From Eustoma russellianum (lineage: Eukaryota; Streptophyta; Magnoliopsida; Gentianales; Gentianaceae): a stretch of DNA of 64,000 nucleotides. A program made the translations under genes and the position numbers. This document shows positions 32,471 through 44,631 of the stretch, piece by piece. The notes beneath the pieces were generated by a model, which had not been told where the DNA came from, searched no databases, and saw only the letters and a program-made list of their open reading frames with translations. The stretch's first letter is position 1; every line of letters starts with the position of its first letter. Where the stretch lies: NCBI GenBank assembly GCA_036186865.1, contig AP025057.1:25298042-25362041 (forward strand). The letters are read 5' to 3'.

Positions 32471-35055
32471 TGTTGAGAAATATATTTGGATAATTTTCAA
32501 AGTCATGATTTTGAGTGGTGAATACTGAAAAATATCACACATGGTGTTATATGTGATTAGAAGTTGAAAAAGTTGAAAAGGTTGACATAGATCTCTCAGA
32601 TTATTGCACATCGATCGATCTATGTACATAGATCCCTCACATCGATCGATCTATGTAAGGTAGTGAAATTTCAAGACCTTACTGTGAGACATCGATCTCT
32701 AAACCTGAGACACATCGATCGATCGATGTACATAGAACCCTCACTTCGATCTATCGATGTAGGTCAGAAACAAATTCTGAACCTTACTGTGAGACATCGA
32801 TCTCTGAAGCTGAGGCACTTCGATCGATCGATGTCTAGAGTTTTTAGAAATATTTTTCTAAAAAGTGTTAAAATGGTTGTTTTCATTTGTATATAATTTA
32901 TACATGTTCATTATGTGTGTATTATGTGTTTTTGGTGATTATAAATGTCTTGTGACTAACGTGCCTTGGAAGTTTCTACAACTTACCCGCAAAATTGGTA
33001 TTTTGAGTTTTGTAGGTCATCACATGGTGAAAATATTTCAAGGATGTATTCTTATACTATTTATCATGACAAAGGTGATATCATGATTATTTCTGACCAT
33101 CCGGGTCATTTCTGGAGTTTTCACATACCAAGGGCATTTTGGTCATTTCACCCCCAAAGGTATTTTTGGTATTTTCACTCAAGGAATCTCTTGAGCATAT
33201 TATTATCTTCATTCTGGAGTTGAGCTATTATTATCTTGAAGATTATATGGTGATTCTTTATCTTTTTCTCTCATATGATGATATTAATGACTATAGCTGG
33301 ATATGTGCCGATTTGAGATGTCACATTCTATTTCTATCTTGAAGACTCTATTTTATATGTTGTTGGAGGTTATTATTCATCATTTTTGATAGGTTTTCAA
33401 GGTGGTAAAGGTGTGGAAATGATCACGATATATAAGAAGAAATATTAAGAATTTCGGTGTTACACGTTGACATAATCTTGTCAACTATTATCTATTGATT
33501 TCTTCTTCAAAAATCTGAGTTTATATACATATTTGCAAGCCTCCAAATGTGTATAAACACTGGAGTTGATGGTGTAATTATTTTATGAGTTGGTGACAAG
33601 TGGACCAACCAAAAGGAGCTAGTTGGCAAAAATCGCCAAGTAGGATTTTCAAATTTGTAGTCAACGGCTACATGGAGAAAAGGAGCTGATTTTTGGTTTG
33701 AAATGGTCAATTTTCACATGCATATTATCTTACTAAAGAGTTGAGAAGATGATGGAGTTGTTATGGTCATATTATCTTCACATTTTCAAGATAATTCCAA
33801 GTCATTTATGGAGCTAAAAATCGGCCAACAAGGTGTATCCAGGATGGACAAATTATGTTGTCTCATTTTGCCAAGTGTACAAGGCTAACCAATGATGAGA
33901 AGACATTTGGACTTGATGATGAAGATGGTGACACATGTACATTCTTATCTCCAAGGCTCAATTCACACTATAAATAGGAGGCAATGGGGAAGAAGATGAA
34001 ACACACTTGAAGCTCACTTGAAAAGCATTGTTGATTTGTCTAGCTATCATCTTCTTCTTGTTCCATTCTTTGTAGCAAAGGTGTTCTTATTGTTGTTGTT
34101 GAGCTACAAGACTCTTGAGCTTCATTTTGAATATTGATTATCCATTTCTATAAGGCTATAACAATAGGTTGTAGAGGTGTTGTAACTAAGTGTTGCATAG
34201 AAGGTGATTATCCAAGTCTTGAATAGGGTTGGTATATAACCCAAGAATCAAGCCTGGTTCTTGTTGTAAGGTGATTCATTTCATAGTGAAATCCAAGGAA
34301 AGGTGTTCCTTGGGACTGGAGTAGGTCACATTGACCGAACCAGCATAAATCCTCGGTGTTCTTGTCTTGTTTCTTTATTTCTGTTTTCTACCCGTTTTTA
34401 CTGCAGTTTTCACACAACTTCTCACAATTTGAAAAAATAGCTAAACACTTTCAAAATTAGTGATTGTTGGTGGAATTATACTGAAGACAGTTATCTTTCA
34501 TTTGCAACAAGAATCACTTGATTTGAGCAAGAGAAAGTTAGTCTTTCAGTCTTTGCAAGATAACTGCTCCAATCTGGCTGCAATCTGACCAGTTTTGAGA
34601 AAACTTAAATTCTGTATTTCTCAAGAATTGGTTAAGATCAGGGCCTTTTGGAAACATCATCTACACATCCTAAGGAGTGTTTTGATATAAGGATCAACCT
34701 TTTTGGTTGAATATTCAAAGAGACACACGTTTTTCAAAATCAGCAACATTCTGTCCAATTCTGTCTAGATTGACCATCTGAATCTTTTTATTTGTTTGAA
34801 GAATCAAACGATCTTATTTTTGTCTGATTTTTGGACAGAGTCTTTCTAACACATTGAAGTTAAATTCTTAAAAGTTTCATAAGTTTTGGAGTTGTGTACA
34901 ATTATTTTTGAGCTTTTCAAAAACGGTTTCTGAATCTGAGGTGGTCTCAGATTCTGTTTTCAAAGGGGATTTTTACAAAGGGTCGTAGTATAATCTCCGC
35001 TAACCACTATTCACTCTCCCTCTAGTGGTGTTTATTGCAGGTGCACGGTCCAACA
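32471..35055 (+). repeat. B 3' LTR
   Basis: A 2585-bp partner of the 5' LTR, with the palindromic repeats at 32581-32838, TATAAATA at 33969-33976, and the same end GGTGCACGGTCCAACA. Scattered substitutions and small indels (for example a shortened stretch near 32987) show clear divergence from the 5' copy. Confidence 0.92.
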
Positions 35056-36333
35056 TATATAGGTTCCATATCATGTATTACATGTCATAAAGTTACCAAA
35101 ATTATGTCGACACATCACGAGTCCATAAACTGAAAAATTGCCACACCAAGTGACTATCGAACCATCACCGACATGTCACATACTTACCATACAATGATGG
35201 CCAGCCTATACAAACTCTAAAAGCTTAAAAATTTCATGCACTACATATGTATATCATCCCCAACGTCATACCATGTTTACATAGATCAATCACCTACAAT
35301 TTGCCTTCATTTTTGAAGAATTCAAATTCAAACATTTCATCACATGGGCCGTTTTTAATCTCAGCTATTGGAGCTGAAAATACACTTTATATTATGTATA
35401 TTATGTGTGACATAACATATATTACATGTCTAAGATGTTTGAGACTAATTGAAGAAAAATCATGTAATCGACGAAAGTCGAAAATTCGGTTTTCTACACC
35501 TATATACATGGGAAGTTTTTCATATGTATGTAACATGTATCTAGACACTTTTTACACATCTAAGACACATTGGAGTATTCTAGAACAACAAATTAATGGT
35601 CGATTGAAATTTACCATATGTGTGAAGATATTGCATCATTATATGACAAATTTCATAAAAGGATTTCAGCACATGGCAGCTGAGGTATACACGCCATTTT
35701 CAGCCTTCTTGGAACCTAGGTGGAGCTTGTTTGTCACTTTAATTGGTGGAGGATGAGCCACATGTAATTTATGACATTGAAGAAGGCAAGACACACATGG
35801 AAAGATTTCAAAATCAAACAAAGTGCTGAAGTTTCAGCACATGTTTCATAGGGCCGATTTTTATGCGTTGATTTGCTTCAAATTTCTTCCAAAATTGAGG
35901 GACGATCACATCTTGATTGATTGGAAATTAACTTATGTGATTTTTGACATGTGTTTCAGATTTTTAAGCTAAATATCCAGGTCATATTATGAAGTGCCAG
36001 TGTGGAAATTGATGGCCTATCATAAAGTGACAACTAGGCGAAGACACATCGTTCGTCCAATCATATATCGCCAAGTAAGCAAGGTTGTGTCACAAAGTTA
36101 TACAAGACATCTTCCAAGGTATTCAAGACAAGTTTTCAAGGGAGATTTCAGCACCTAGGGAGTGGCTACACCACCTATAAAAAGGGGGCAAAGTGTCCAA
36201 GACAAAGCAAGCCAAATGTTCATATTCAAACAAGTTCAAGCAAGACTATTCTCGTCTTCTCCTGTTCTCTTCTCTTGCTCATAGCCTCAAGCCTATCATA
36301 CTTATATTCTATATTCTGCATAAACTTTAGTTT

Positions 36334-36665
36334 TGTTGAGAAAAAGTGCTTGAGTGATTTACAAATGCATGATTTAAATTCTCGTGGTTACGAAATGCAT
36401 GAACAAATTATTACTTGACACGTTTATGTGATAAACATGCTTTATATGCTTATATATATATTGTTGCTGTATTAACAAGCCATGAAACGTTAAAGCTTAC
36501 ATCATATGGCAAACATTTTGTTGTCTTTGTACTAATTTCAGGTGCCACAATTAATGAACTAAACTAGTTCATTAAGTGGAGTGTTTAAGTAAATGAACTA
36601 ACTAGTTCATTAAATGAAGACATATTTGGAAAAAGCTTTATGGCAACAAATTTGAGAATGGAAAG
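36334..36665 (+). repeat. Element D: copia LTR 5' fragment
   Basis: It begins TGTTGAGAAAAAGTGC after AGTTT (36329-36333, possible TSD) and follows the start of the A and C LTRs for 332 bp, including both ACTAGT-centred dyads, to GGAATGGAAAG-like sequence. It is cut by the gypsy LTR E. The rest is not found in the window. Confidence 0.82.
36552..36611. promoter_or_regulatory. Paired dyads in copia LTRs (example in D)
   Basis: 36551-36575 has arms TTAATGAACTA/TAGTTCATTAA with a 3-base spacer, and 36592-36611 has arms AATGAACTA/TAGTTCATT with a 2-base spacer. The same pair occurs in the LTRs of L, C, A and K at the equivalent place about 200 bp from the LTR start. The position in U3 suggests a regulatory role, but this is inference. 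Confidence 0.5.
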
Positions 36666-39600
36666 TGTTACGAACCGCCCCCTGGGTTAGTTGAAGAGAG
36701 GACAAAGGAAATTACGGCAAAAATTAAGTGCGATCATGGTACCGCACTTAGTATAATATGTAAGTGTACCTTGAATAAAAACTTTTAAGAACTACTAAAA
36801 TCTCGTAATAGACATAAGTATAATTAAGATAGACATATAAAGAATTGTACAACTTTTATTAGGAATTAAATTAAAAGAAAAAAGGAAATAACGCTAAGAA
36901 AAGGAGGAAAGGACAAAATAGTAAAATTCCACAGCCTATCCAAGCTTGGCCTCCCTACCCCCTTGAATAAGACAAACTTGTCTTCCATTTTACTTTATTC
37001 CCTTTATTTATTTTCTCCACCTTATACCTTCAACCAATAACCATTCATGCATGCTCTTACATTTCACTCAATTAAACTTCCTATTTTTCTTTCTCCTCAC
37101 CATTATCTAAAACTCTTACATGCTATGTTTCTTTACCAATCATCTTTCATGCATGACTCATTTTTTTACACCATGTAAGAACACCCATCGAATCCTCTAC
37201 CTTGCGTACACATTTCTTCCACTAACTTCTCCTAAACCAAGAATGCCATCATGGCCATTTCCTTATTAAAACTTTCGGCCATAATAAAATTAGGAGACCA
37301 AAAATATTTCTCTTACTAATTTAACCCCAACCACATTTCATTCATTAAACTATTTTGTAATTTTCATTTTGCAATAAACCATTTCTTTTATTTCAAGAAG
37401 AATTGCATTATGCAAGAAGACAAAACATGTTGTCTTACACCTCATTTCCTCATCCAACATTCATGCCTCTTCCTCCAACCAAAAACATTTGATGCATTCT
37501 TACACCTCACCTTCACTCCAAATAATATTTCTTTATAGGGTCATCATCCATCATGTAAGAAAAGTGAGTTAAGGTTCTTACACTTCCAATTTTCCACCCA
37601 ATCCTATCACATGCAAACCTTACACTTTCATTATTCCTTCTTCTCTCATATTTTCATGGGACATGATGAAGTTTCTTTCACATTCCTCCAAGCTTCAATG
37701 GTTTCGGCCACATGTACCTTCAAAGGAGAAGATTTCATTCTTGCTCTCATCTCATCAACAAATATACCTCTCTTCACTTCAAGAAATTATAAGACTTCAT
37801 TTTCTCTTCCAAGACACATTCAAATCCCTCCATAAAACCTTAAAAACTGAGAATGTAAGGAATGAGAAAGATAAAGAAAATTCTTGTCTTGCAACACCCA
37901 CTTCCAACCAACCAAATTACATGCAAAATTCTATACACTACACTCTTATTCTTTCATTGCTTACCTCCCTTACAACCAATGGAAATTCATGCAACACCCA
38001 CCCTATAATTTCTCCTCCTCCCAACCCCAACAAAAATGATGAAAATTTTCCACCCATTAACTCACATATCTCGAATATACAAGGGATGGAGGAGTAAGAC
38101 AACTCATTTTTCCATCTCACCCTCATTGCATCCAATTACTCTAAAGAAAAGTACTGCCCTCTCTCTCTCTCTTTACATACCTCCTATTTCTCAAACCAAA
38201 AACTCTCTTCTTCCTCCTTATTTCCCCCAACCGTGAACTCTCAAGCAAAAAAGGAAGAATAAATTCTTCCATTTTCAAACAAAGAATCAAGATTCCAAGT
38301 ATGGGAATTCCAAAGCCGTGTGTGCAAGCAAGGAGAAGGAAGAAGTTTTAACTAGGAAAGTTGGAACCTTCATAGGATGCCAAAGGTAAGTCTTCTTAAG
38401 ATTGAATTGTTGAACCTTCCTAATGTATTTTTCCTCAAGATGACCAAAATTCCTTCCATTCTAGTCATCCTAACCGTGGGGAACACAAGGCCAGGAAAAG
38501 AAGAAATCTTTTCCTTCCTAAGTGCAAGATTCAAGAATAAAGACAAGTGTTTCTTCCTAGTTCCTTCAAGGAAATTGAAATCTAAGTTTAGTATGCTCAC
38601 TAACAACTATTGGATCATGTATGCAATTAAAACTATCAACTCTAAGTTTGATGGCATTATTGAAGGCTTGCATGTTGAAATTATAGATGTATGTGTTCTT
38701 TCCTTGAGATGAACTATGAAGTATTCCTAGAGTACTACTTAAATTCAACATGCAAGATGAAATGTGACCATCACTTGACCATATAGGCCATGCATGTCAT
38801 GAAGGTGACATTGTCACTTTACTTTCTCAACTTGGATGATAGTTGGTATGCACATAAAGAGGAGATGCTAAAACGTGTACTAAGAATGCTCTTCTTTGTT
38901 AGTTTGATACATGCATGTCTACTTTCTTCATATGCATATATGATAAAGAGAATTTTTATGAAGATGGAAGGATTATACCCTCAAGATGACACAAACCATC
39001 TATTTCTTTATGCATGTCCAAAAAGATGTTATCTTGGTCACTATAAGTGTGAGCACCTCCATTTTTACTCCCATAGGGGATGGTCCAGGGGACTCCCACC
39101 TAAGCCATGAATTCATCACCATCATTAGGATGTGTATATTGATGATCATGGTCTTAGAAAAGGGAAATGACATGGAAATCTTCATGTTGTTAGCCTCATA
39201 TGTTGTATGTTATGTGTAACATGACCATCATCCTAAGATGTCACATATTATGTACTTGCATGTAATTTTAGTATGATTTTTATATGATTATGAACATGCA
39301 TGTTTGATATGACTTGAGTATGTGTTATTTAGTATGGTTGTTATGCATTAGAATCATCATGAATATCAAGCTTTGCATTGATGATGAGGAATACAATTTT
39401 TGAACACCCCCCACTTTCGGTCATATATTTGAAGATAAGTAATTTTGATGCACAAATTATTATTGGAATAAGATTATGTAACTATGGCTGGTAATAAAAA
39501 GAAGAAGGGCCATAAGTCACACCATTATACAAAATGAAAATTTAAATCTTTGGGCTACATCAATTTCGGCACAATGGCCTTTTAAGTATGTAGACTAACA

Positions 39601-39807
39601 AGGTTCAATATAAATTAATTTTTCCATGTAACCAATATTGGCATAAACATAACGGTCTAAGACAATTAAAGTCCAATAAAAGTTAATAAGGGTAGAACGA
39701 ACAAAATGAAGTTGGGACAAGAAGGGCCTTTCGGCCCTAAGCTCAAATGCGGCCATCAACCCATAATCAAGGCAACTTGGAACTCTACATAAGAGTATGA
39801 GTCAAGT
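36666..39807 (+). repeat. Element E: Ty3/gypsy LTR fragment
   Basis: It begins TGTTACGAACCGCC after GAAAG (36661-36665). It follows the complete E2 LTR (53771-58457) through shared landmarks: the TGCGATC...GGTACCG segment, TTTCTTCCTAGTTCCTTCAAG, GCACAAATTATTATTGGAATAAGA and GGGCCTTTCGGCCCTAAG. Similarity stops at GAGTCAAGT (39807). The remaining 1.5 kb and any internal region are missing. No gene is supported in its 3.1 kb; open frames at 37611-38236 and 38377-39219 have no recognisable motifs. Confidence 0.8.
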
Positions 39808-40209
39808 GCCTTGTAGGCTTGTGCTGCAGTTAGATAGAAATTACGAGGCAGCTTCTGCAATTTGGTGTTCCCCAGAAAGGTAAACTCCTCCTTCGTGGGA
39901 TCCTTAAACACGACCTATTTCTGTCGGCTATCTAATTGAGCATGATATCGAGCCAACAAATCCATACCCAAGATGACCCAAAAGTCGCTTATCTGGATTG
40001 GTATTAGAGTAGCATCGAACTCACGATCCTTGAACACCAATCTGCAGTTTCTGAATAAATGGTGAGAGACAATCACTTGGTCTCCAGCTGCCAGCACACG
40101 ATAACGAGTGTCTAGCAATTCGGGGCAGCTTTGGAGTTTCTTGACAAACCTCCTAGCGACAAATGAGTGGCTCGCACCACTATCGAATAACACGTTTGCT
40201 GGGACCTTA
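39808..40209 (-). pseudogene. F aspartic protease (gypsy retropepsin)
   Basis: The minus strand reads NVLFDSGASHSFVARRF (catalytic Asp-Ser-Gly intact), AAGDQVIVSHHLFRNCRLVF, FDATLIPIQISDFWVILGMDLLARYHAQLD, the classical plant gypsy retropepsin with its ILGMD(W/L)L signature. It continues VVFKDPTKEEFTFLGN and AAQAYK, then stops at the breakpoint. A stop after QLDSRQK lies near 39915. The usual DC or CRNK residues after the LDSRQK position appear altered. Confidence 0.9.
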
Positions 40210-40499
40210 TTTATCAGTATTGCATTAGGAGTTTAAATACAAAGTTACGCAGATGCATATATTATAATTCAAAATGCAAAAATGAAATGTACCTGTGACC
40301 ACTTAGTTAGAGCCTTGGACATCAGTGTCCGTCATTACATGAACCTGAGCGTTAGGCCATGGCCAGCCTCTCTAATTCTGCTGCGATGCATGAACTGGTG
40401 GCAACCTCCTAGCTCAGGACATTCTCACTGCATATGCCACACCTTTCCATTGTTAAAACTTGCACAAGCCTTCTTCAACACTCACCAGCATGTGGACGG

Positions 40500-41348
40500 C
40501 TGCAAATAGAATATAGTGGAGTCACCACTGGCTGATTGCTCCGTGGCTGCAGCGGCTGTTGTGTCTGCAGACATTGCTGCTGCGGCCATGGCTATCCTAT
40601 CAAACCTCTCCGTGGCATCTTGACCCACCTGTCGGGTCTGCCTCCTGACTCAGTACAGGGACGCTTGGCCCTAAAATCCTCATCCCGTCTCTATATGTCT
40701 CTTTCCACACGATAACATGCATTGAGCAACTTAGCAAAATCTTGGGCATTTTCATTCACTACACGAAAGCGAGTGCAGTTGTTAAGTCCCCTCTCAAACT
40801 TCACCACCCGCAACTGCATATCGCCCATCACTGCTGGCACAAACCTCCCCAGGGCAATGAACTGATTAATATATTCAGCCAGAGACATTCCTGACCCTGT
40901 CGCAAAGACTCGAAAGCATCAATATTCTGCAGAGTAACCACCAGTGTAGTATAAAATCAGCGGAACTCTTGTCAGAACTATGTCCAACTGATAGGGTGTG
41001 GAAGATCCATCAAAAGTGACACCCACCACTTATCCGTCTCTTCAATCAGAAAGGGGCAAATCACCTGTGTCTGCATCCCCTCCGGTACCTGCAGAAGTGC
41101 GAAGTTATTCTCAAATTTGCTCAGCCATTTCTCTGCACCACCTAGCCCAACATCTCCATCAAATGTCGAGACATGAACCCTCTACATCTCGCCATGGTAG
41201 TAGGAAGTCCCCTGTTGTTGCAGCTGAGGAACCACCCTACTCACCACATCACCTACCTATATCAGGGCATCTACCAGTGTCGAGGCAGAGCACCCTGGTT
41301 GTTACCATTGCCGTTGCCATTATTGGTGTTGTCTCTTCTTGGCGGCAT
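40500..41348 (-). pseudogene. F gag (gypsy type), degraded
   Basis: The start Met is at 41346-41348 (MPPRRDNTNNGNG), shared in style with G. A stop follows within about 25 codons. The best-preserved part is 40691-40888: SLAEYINQFIALGRFVPAVMGDMQLRVVKFERGLN, the retrotransposon gag core seen in plant gypsy elements. Frameshifts and stops are frequent and no clean zinc knuckle is visible. Confidence 0.78.
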
Positions 41349-41603
41349 CGTGCTGTAACGTTACAAGTTTATACAATTTGTAATGTATATAAACGAAATT
41401 TAGGAACAAAGGGTCGGGTATGAGGGCCTATGCAAAAGCGGAAGTAACTTAAGTGCGGCAACAAAAAAACTGTGTAGTGTATTCTAACGCACATGTCCCC
41501 CACCTGATCATCACTTAATTATAAGATGATGTCTTAAGGGAAAATCGTAACTTGTTCAAAAATCATGGCCTAAATCTAGTTTCGCCGTGGATCTAGAGCC
41601 ATT

Positions 41604-41614
41604 CTCTGATACCA
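41604..41614 (-). other. F primer-binding site
   Basis: The minus strand reads TGGTATCAGAG two bases after the LTR end (...GTCGCTACA). Eleven bases match initiator-Met tRNA. The next bases (AATGGCTCTAGATCC) match the leader-like block inside G at about 14838. Confidence 0.88.
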
Positions 41615-41616
41615 TC

Positions 41617-42952
41617 TGTAGCGACCTGTCCTGAGCCCTAGAACTCGAAATGACACACCCACCGTATTTCACTAGGGAAAATACAAAGCGTCGATATGAT
41701 CAATTATACGTCAGCCTAATAACGTAAATAGATGTCAGCGGAAATCATGAAAATTAAAACCTCGAAGTCAATACTTATACATAAAAATCAGAGTCTCAAA
41801 AACCAACGTACTACAAAGTCAAAATAGGAAAACGAGAAACTATGTCTAAATCAAATCAATAAAATAAGATCTCAACTAAAAACTCGGATCTCTTCATCAA
41901 GCCTCAAGCATCAATAGCCCGACTCCTGATCATCGTCAACATAGACTAACTCGTAATCCTGCAAATCTGCAAAAATATAATAAAGTGTAGTATGAGCGCA
42001 CGTCGTCCAGCAAGTAATTTGACTATATTTACCATGGGATCATACACGGAGAAGCAAGTGTAATAACGCAATTAAAAAACAATATAGAAAATAGCATGCT
42101 TCTCTTCGCAAATAAAATTTACCTTTTTACCCTTATACCAATCAAGAAAAAAAGTCACACGCAACTAAGTCAGCAACACACAAGTGTTAGTACAACCAAA
42201 ACGATGATGTAACTTTTCAAATCAATGTGATGCAAAATGATACGATATCCAATACAATACGATTTTCGAGATGATACGATTTCCTATACGATATGATTTT
42301 AATGCGATGGCCATGGCGCTTACCTTACAAGTGACTTATATTGCAAGACTTATGGGCTTGGTCTCCTAATGGTCGATGTGTCCAGGCGGCCTATATCAAT
42401 ATAGTCATATGTGCCTAGACGGCCCAAACGGCGATCATATGTGTCTGAGTGGCCTATCTCACTATAGTCATATGTGCTTGGATGGTCCGTTTGTTCGGAA
42501 CAAATCCTGCTTCGAAATATATTTTCCTTGTAAGGGCGACTTTCAAAATATGCAAGGTACGATTTTCAAAAAGATTTCAAAACGATTTTTATTTTCCCAA
42601 AACGATTTCTAATGTTTGATAATTTCCAACAGTCAATTCCGATCAGAAATAGAAATATCAATTACCATCACATATACGATTTTACGATTACAATGTTTTA
42701 TCCAACACCACTCACGTATACGTATATACACATACATACATACGCCTATACATGTGCATATACCTGCATATACATACACGCATCTTCGTCGATCCACTTT
42801 TCCTCCAACCCGCTACCCAACTCACCTCACCCTCGCAGCTACCCTTCGGCCCCCACTGCTCTTACCAAAGCATTTCTCCCCACCCAAGCTTCCTCGGCCT
42901 AGGCTCCATTTTCCAACACAAACCCTAATTTCATTCCCCTCACCTAACTACT
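41617..42952 (-). repeat. F 5' LTR, truncated
   Basis: It ends on the minus strand in GGACAGGTCGCTACA beside the PBS. About 1.34 kb remains before the K LTR starts at 42953. It carries the tandem repeat at 42378-42493 and a Tyr/His-poor alternating TA/CA stretch near 42710-42780. No coding motif. Confidence 0.82.
42378..42493. repeat. Short tandem repeat in F LTR
   Basis: Four units of 30-33 bp with consensus GTGYCTGGRYGGCC followed by TAGTCATAT. A chance translation on the plus strand shows the period as repeated SHMCLDGP-like peptides. It sits at the same relative place as the larger minisatellite of the G LTR. Confidence 0.82.
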
Positions 42953-44631
42953 GTCGGACCTGTATAACACCAGTACAAGGGGGTTTGAATAGTGAGTATG
43001 GAAAAATTGGTTTTTAAAGACTTTTAATGACCAATTACTAACTTCTGAAAACAGATTCTGTTTTCAGATCCTCTTTTTGATTGACTGAATGACCAGGTTA
43101 TATACCTCAAAAATTCATAAAATTTTGTGAAAATGTACTCTCAGATGTTATCAATATGTCATAAAAAATTCATATTAAATTTCAAAGTGTAAGGTACTGA
43201 ACAAATGTTTTTACTTTGACTCTGTCAATCTATGAAAAACTTTTTCTTCAAACGAAAAATAAGTTCCTGTTTAGTGACAACTCTAAATGATTTGAAAATT
43301 TCATGAAATGTCCCTTAAGATGTCTACTTTAATGGGTTGAAATAGTTTTTCGAAATTCTATTGGCAAGTATATCATCCACGCTGATGTTCTCAACCTTTG
43401 TGAATCTGAAAATCAGATTGCACTAGTTTCAGAACTATGAACGTTTAGATGACTTATACTTATCTAAATTTGATGAAACTTGACTTGGATGAAACCTAAG
43501 ACCTTTATCTATGATGATTTTTTTGAAAAGTGTTTGGTATTTTTTCAAAGGCGTTGAAAATGATGTAAAAATAGAAACTGAGAGTAAAAGTGCTGGAAGT
43601 AAGAACACCAAGATTTTTATACTGGTTTGGTCAAATCAACGTACTCCAGTCTTCGAGGACACTTTCATCGGTATTCACTAATTACCAAAAACACTTTAGG
43701 AAAAGGGTTTCTGGAGTTATATACCAACTCCTTTAATGTCCATCCCTTTTAAAATGAACAACACAAACAATTAATAAGAACACCACCACCTCATTAGTGA
43801 AGGTTTGATCACACTTTGATCAACCTTGAACAAGAATGGAACTTGTGTGGGTGGTATATATGAATCCTATAAAGATTATAGAATGTATATTTGATATGCT
43901 TGAAGCTATGTGCAAGAGAAGAAGAGAAGTCTTGCTTTGCACTTGATAGGATATGAAAGTGAGTCTTGCTTTTTTGCTTTGCACTTCTTCCTTGCCTTTG
44001 TAATGTGTGTGGCCGCCCCCCATTGGCTGAATTCTTCCTTGAAAAATGTCTTGAATGCCCTTGTAAGGTACCTTATATAGCCTTGTGACATACCTTTGCT
44101 TACTTGGCGAAACGTGATTGGACAAGAGATGTGTCTTTGCCTTGTTGTTACTTTATGATAGGGTCTTCATTTATCCACTTTGGCGCATACAATATGACCT
44201 GAAAATTATCAAGAAAAATCTGAAAACAATTAAAATTTTGATTGCCAATCAATAATGTGTGATTGCCCCACATTTTGGGTATGAATTTGATGATAAACCA
44301 CATGCAAAAATCGGCAAAGACATGTGCTGAAAATTTTAGCATTTGTTTGAATTTTGAATGCTTTCCTTGTGTGTCTTGATCTTCATCAATACTACCATTC
44401 ATTTGTGGATCATTCTCCACTAATCATAGTTCAAAATAAGCTCCACCTAGGCTCCAAATAAGCTCAAAATAGCTGCTCAACCTCAGCTCACATGTGCTGA
44501 AAATCATTTTTGAATTTTTACAAATAATGATATAGTATCTTCACATATATAGTAAATTTTAATCACCATTTAACTTGGTTTTGTAGAATACTCAAAGATG
44601 TGTCTTGGATGTGTAAGTAATGTCTGCATAC

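Larger units (their letters stand above)
22697..35055 (+). mobile_element. Element B: complete Ty1/copia (SIRE/Opie-like) element with 2.6-kb LTRs
   Basis: A 12,359-bp element: 5' LTR 22697-25298, PBS, gag, protease, integrase, RT, RNase H, PPT, 3' LTR 32471-35055. It lies in the 3' LTR of C. The flanking pentamers TGTAT (22692-22696) and TATAT (35056-35060) match at four of five positions, consistent with a mutated TSD. The two LTRs differ at many scattered positions, so it is much older than G. It has stops and frameshifts, a changed protease active site, and an L1-like fragment that replaces part of integrase. It is the only element in the window with both ends and a nearly complete gene set. 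Confidence 0.92.
21642..36333 (+). mobile_element. Element C: Ty1/copia, 3' end only
   Basis: A plus-strand element seen only from inside RNase H to part of its 3' LTR. Its left part was displaced by the insertion of L and lies outside the window. Its 3' LTR was then split by B (22697-35055) and entered by D at 36334. C is the oldest recognisable layer of the left half and is related to L: their RNase H blocks share WLKQQIS, YCDSMSAIN and NPVLHSKAKHI. Confidence 0.82.
22186..36333 (+). repeat. C 3' LTR, interrupted by B and truncated by D
   Basis: The LTR starts TGTTGAGAAATCGGAG at 22186, runs to 22696, and resumes at about 35061-36333 (about 1.78 kb, against about 2.7 kb in A and K). A candidate TATA box, TATAAAAA, is at 36176-36183, followed by the leader-like CAAGCCTATCAT segment seen also in A. 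Element D begins at 36334 and the rest of the LTR is not visible, probably lost in the deletion that made the 39807 junction. No genes. Confidence 0.82.
39808..42952 (-). mobile_element. Element F: Ty3/gypsy fragment (5' LTR end, gag, protease)
   Basis: Reading leftward: partial 5' LTR (42952-41617), PBS, leader, gag, protease and the very start of the following pol region, then a break at about 39808 against LTR E. On the right it is cut by the 3' LTR of K. The remaining RT, RNase H and integrase are absent. Confidence 0.85.

Noticed and set aside
37611..39219. Several open frames in the 36.6-39.8 kb region
   Set aside because: The whole region aligns with the gypsy LTR E2; no frame is shared between E and E2 and no motif is recognisable.
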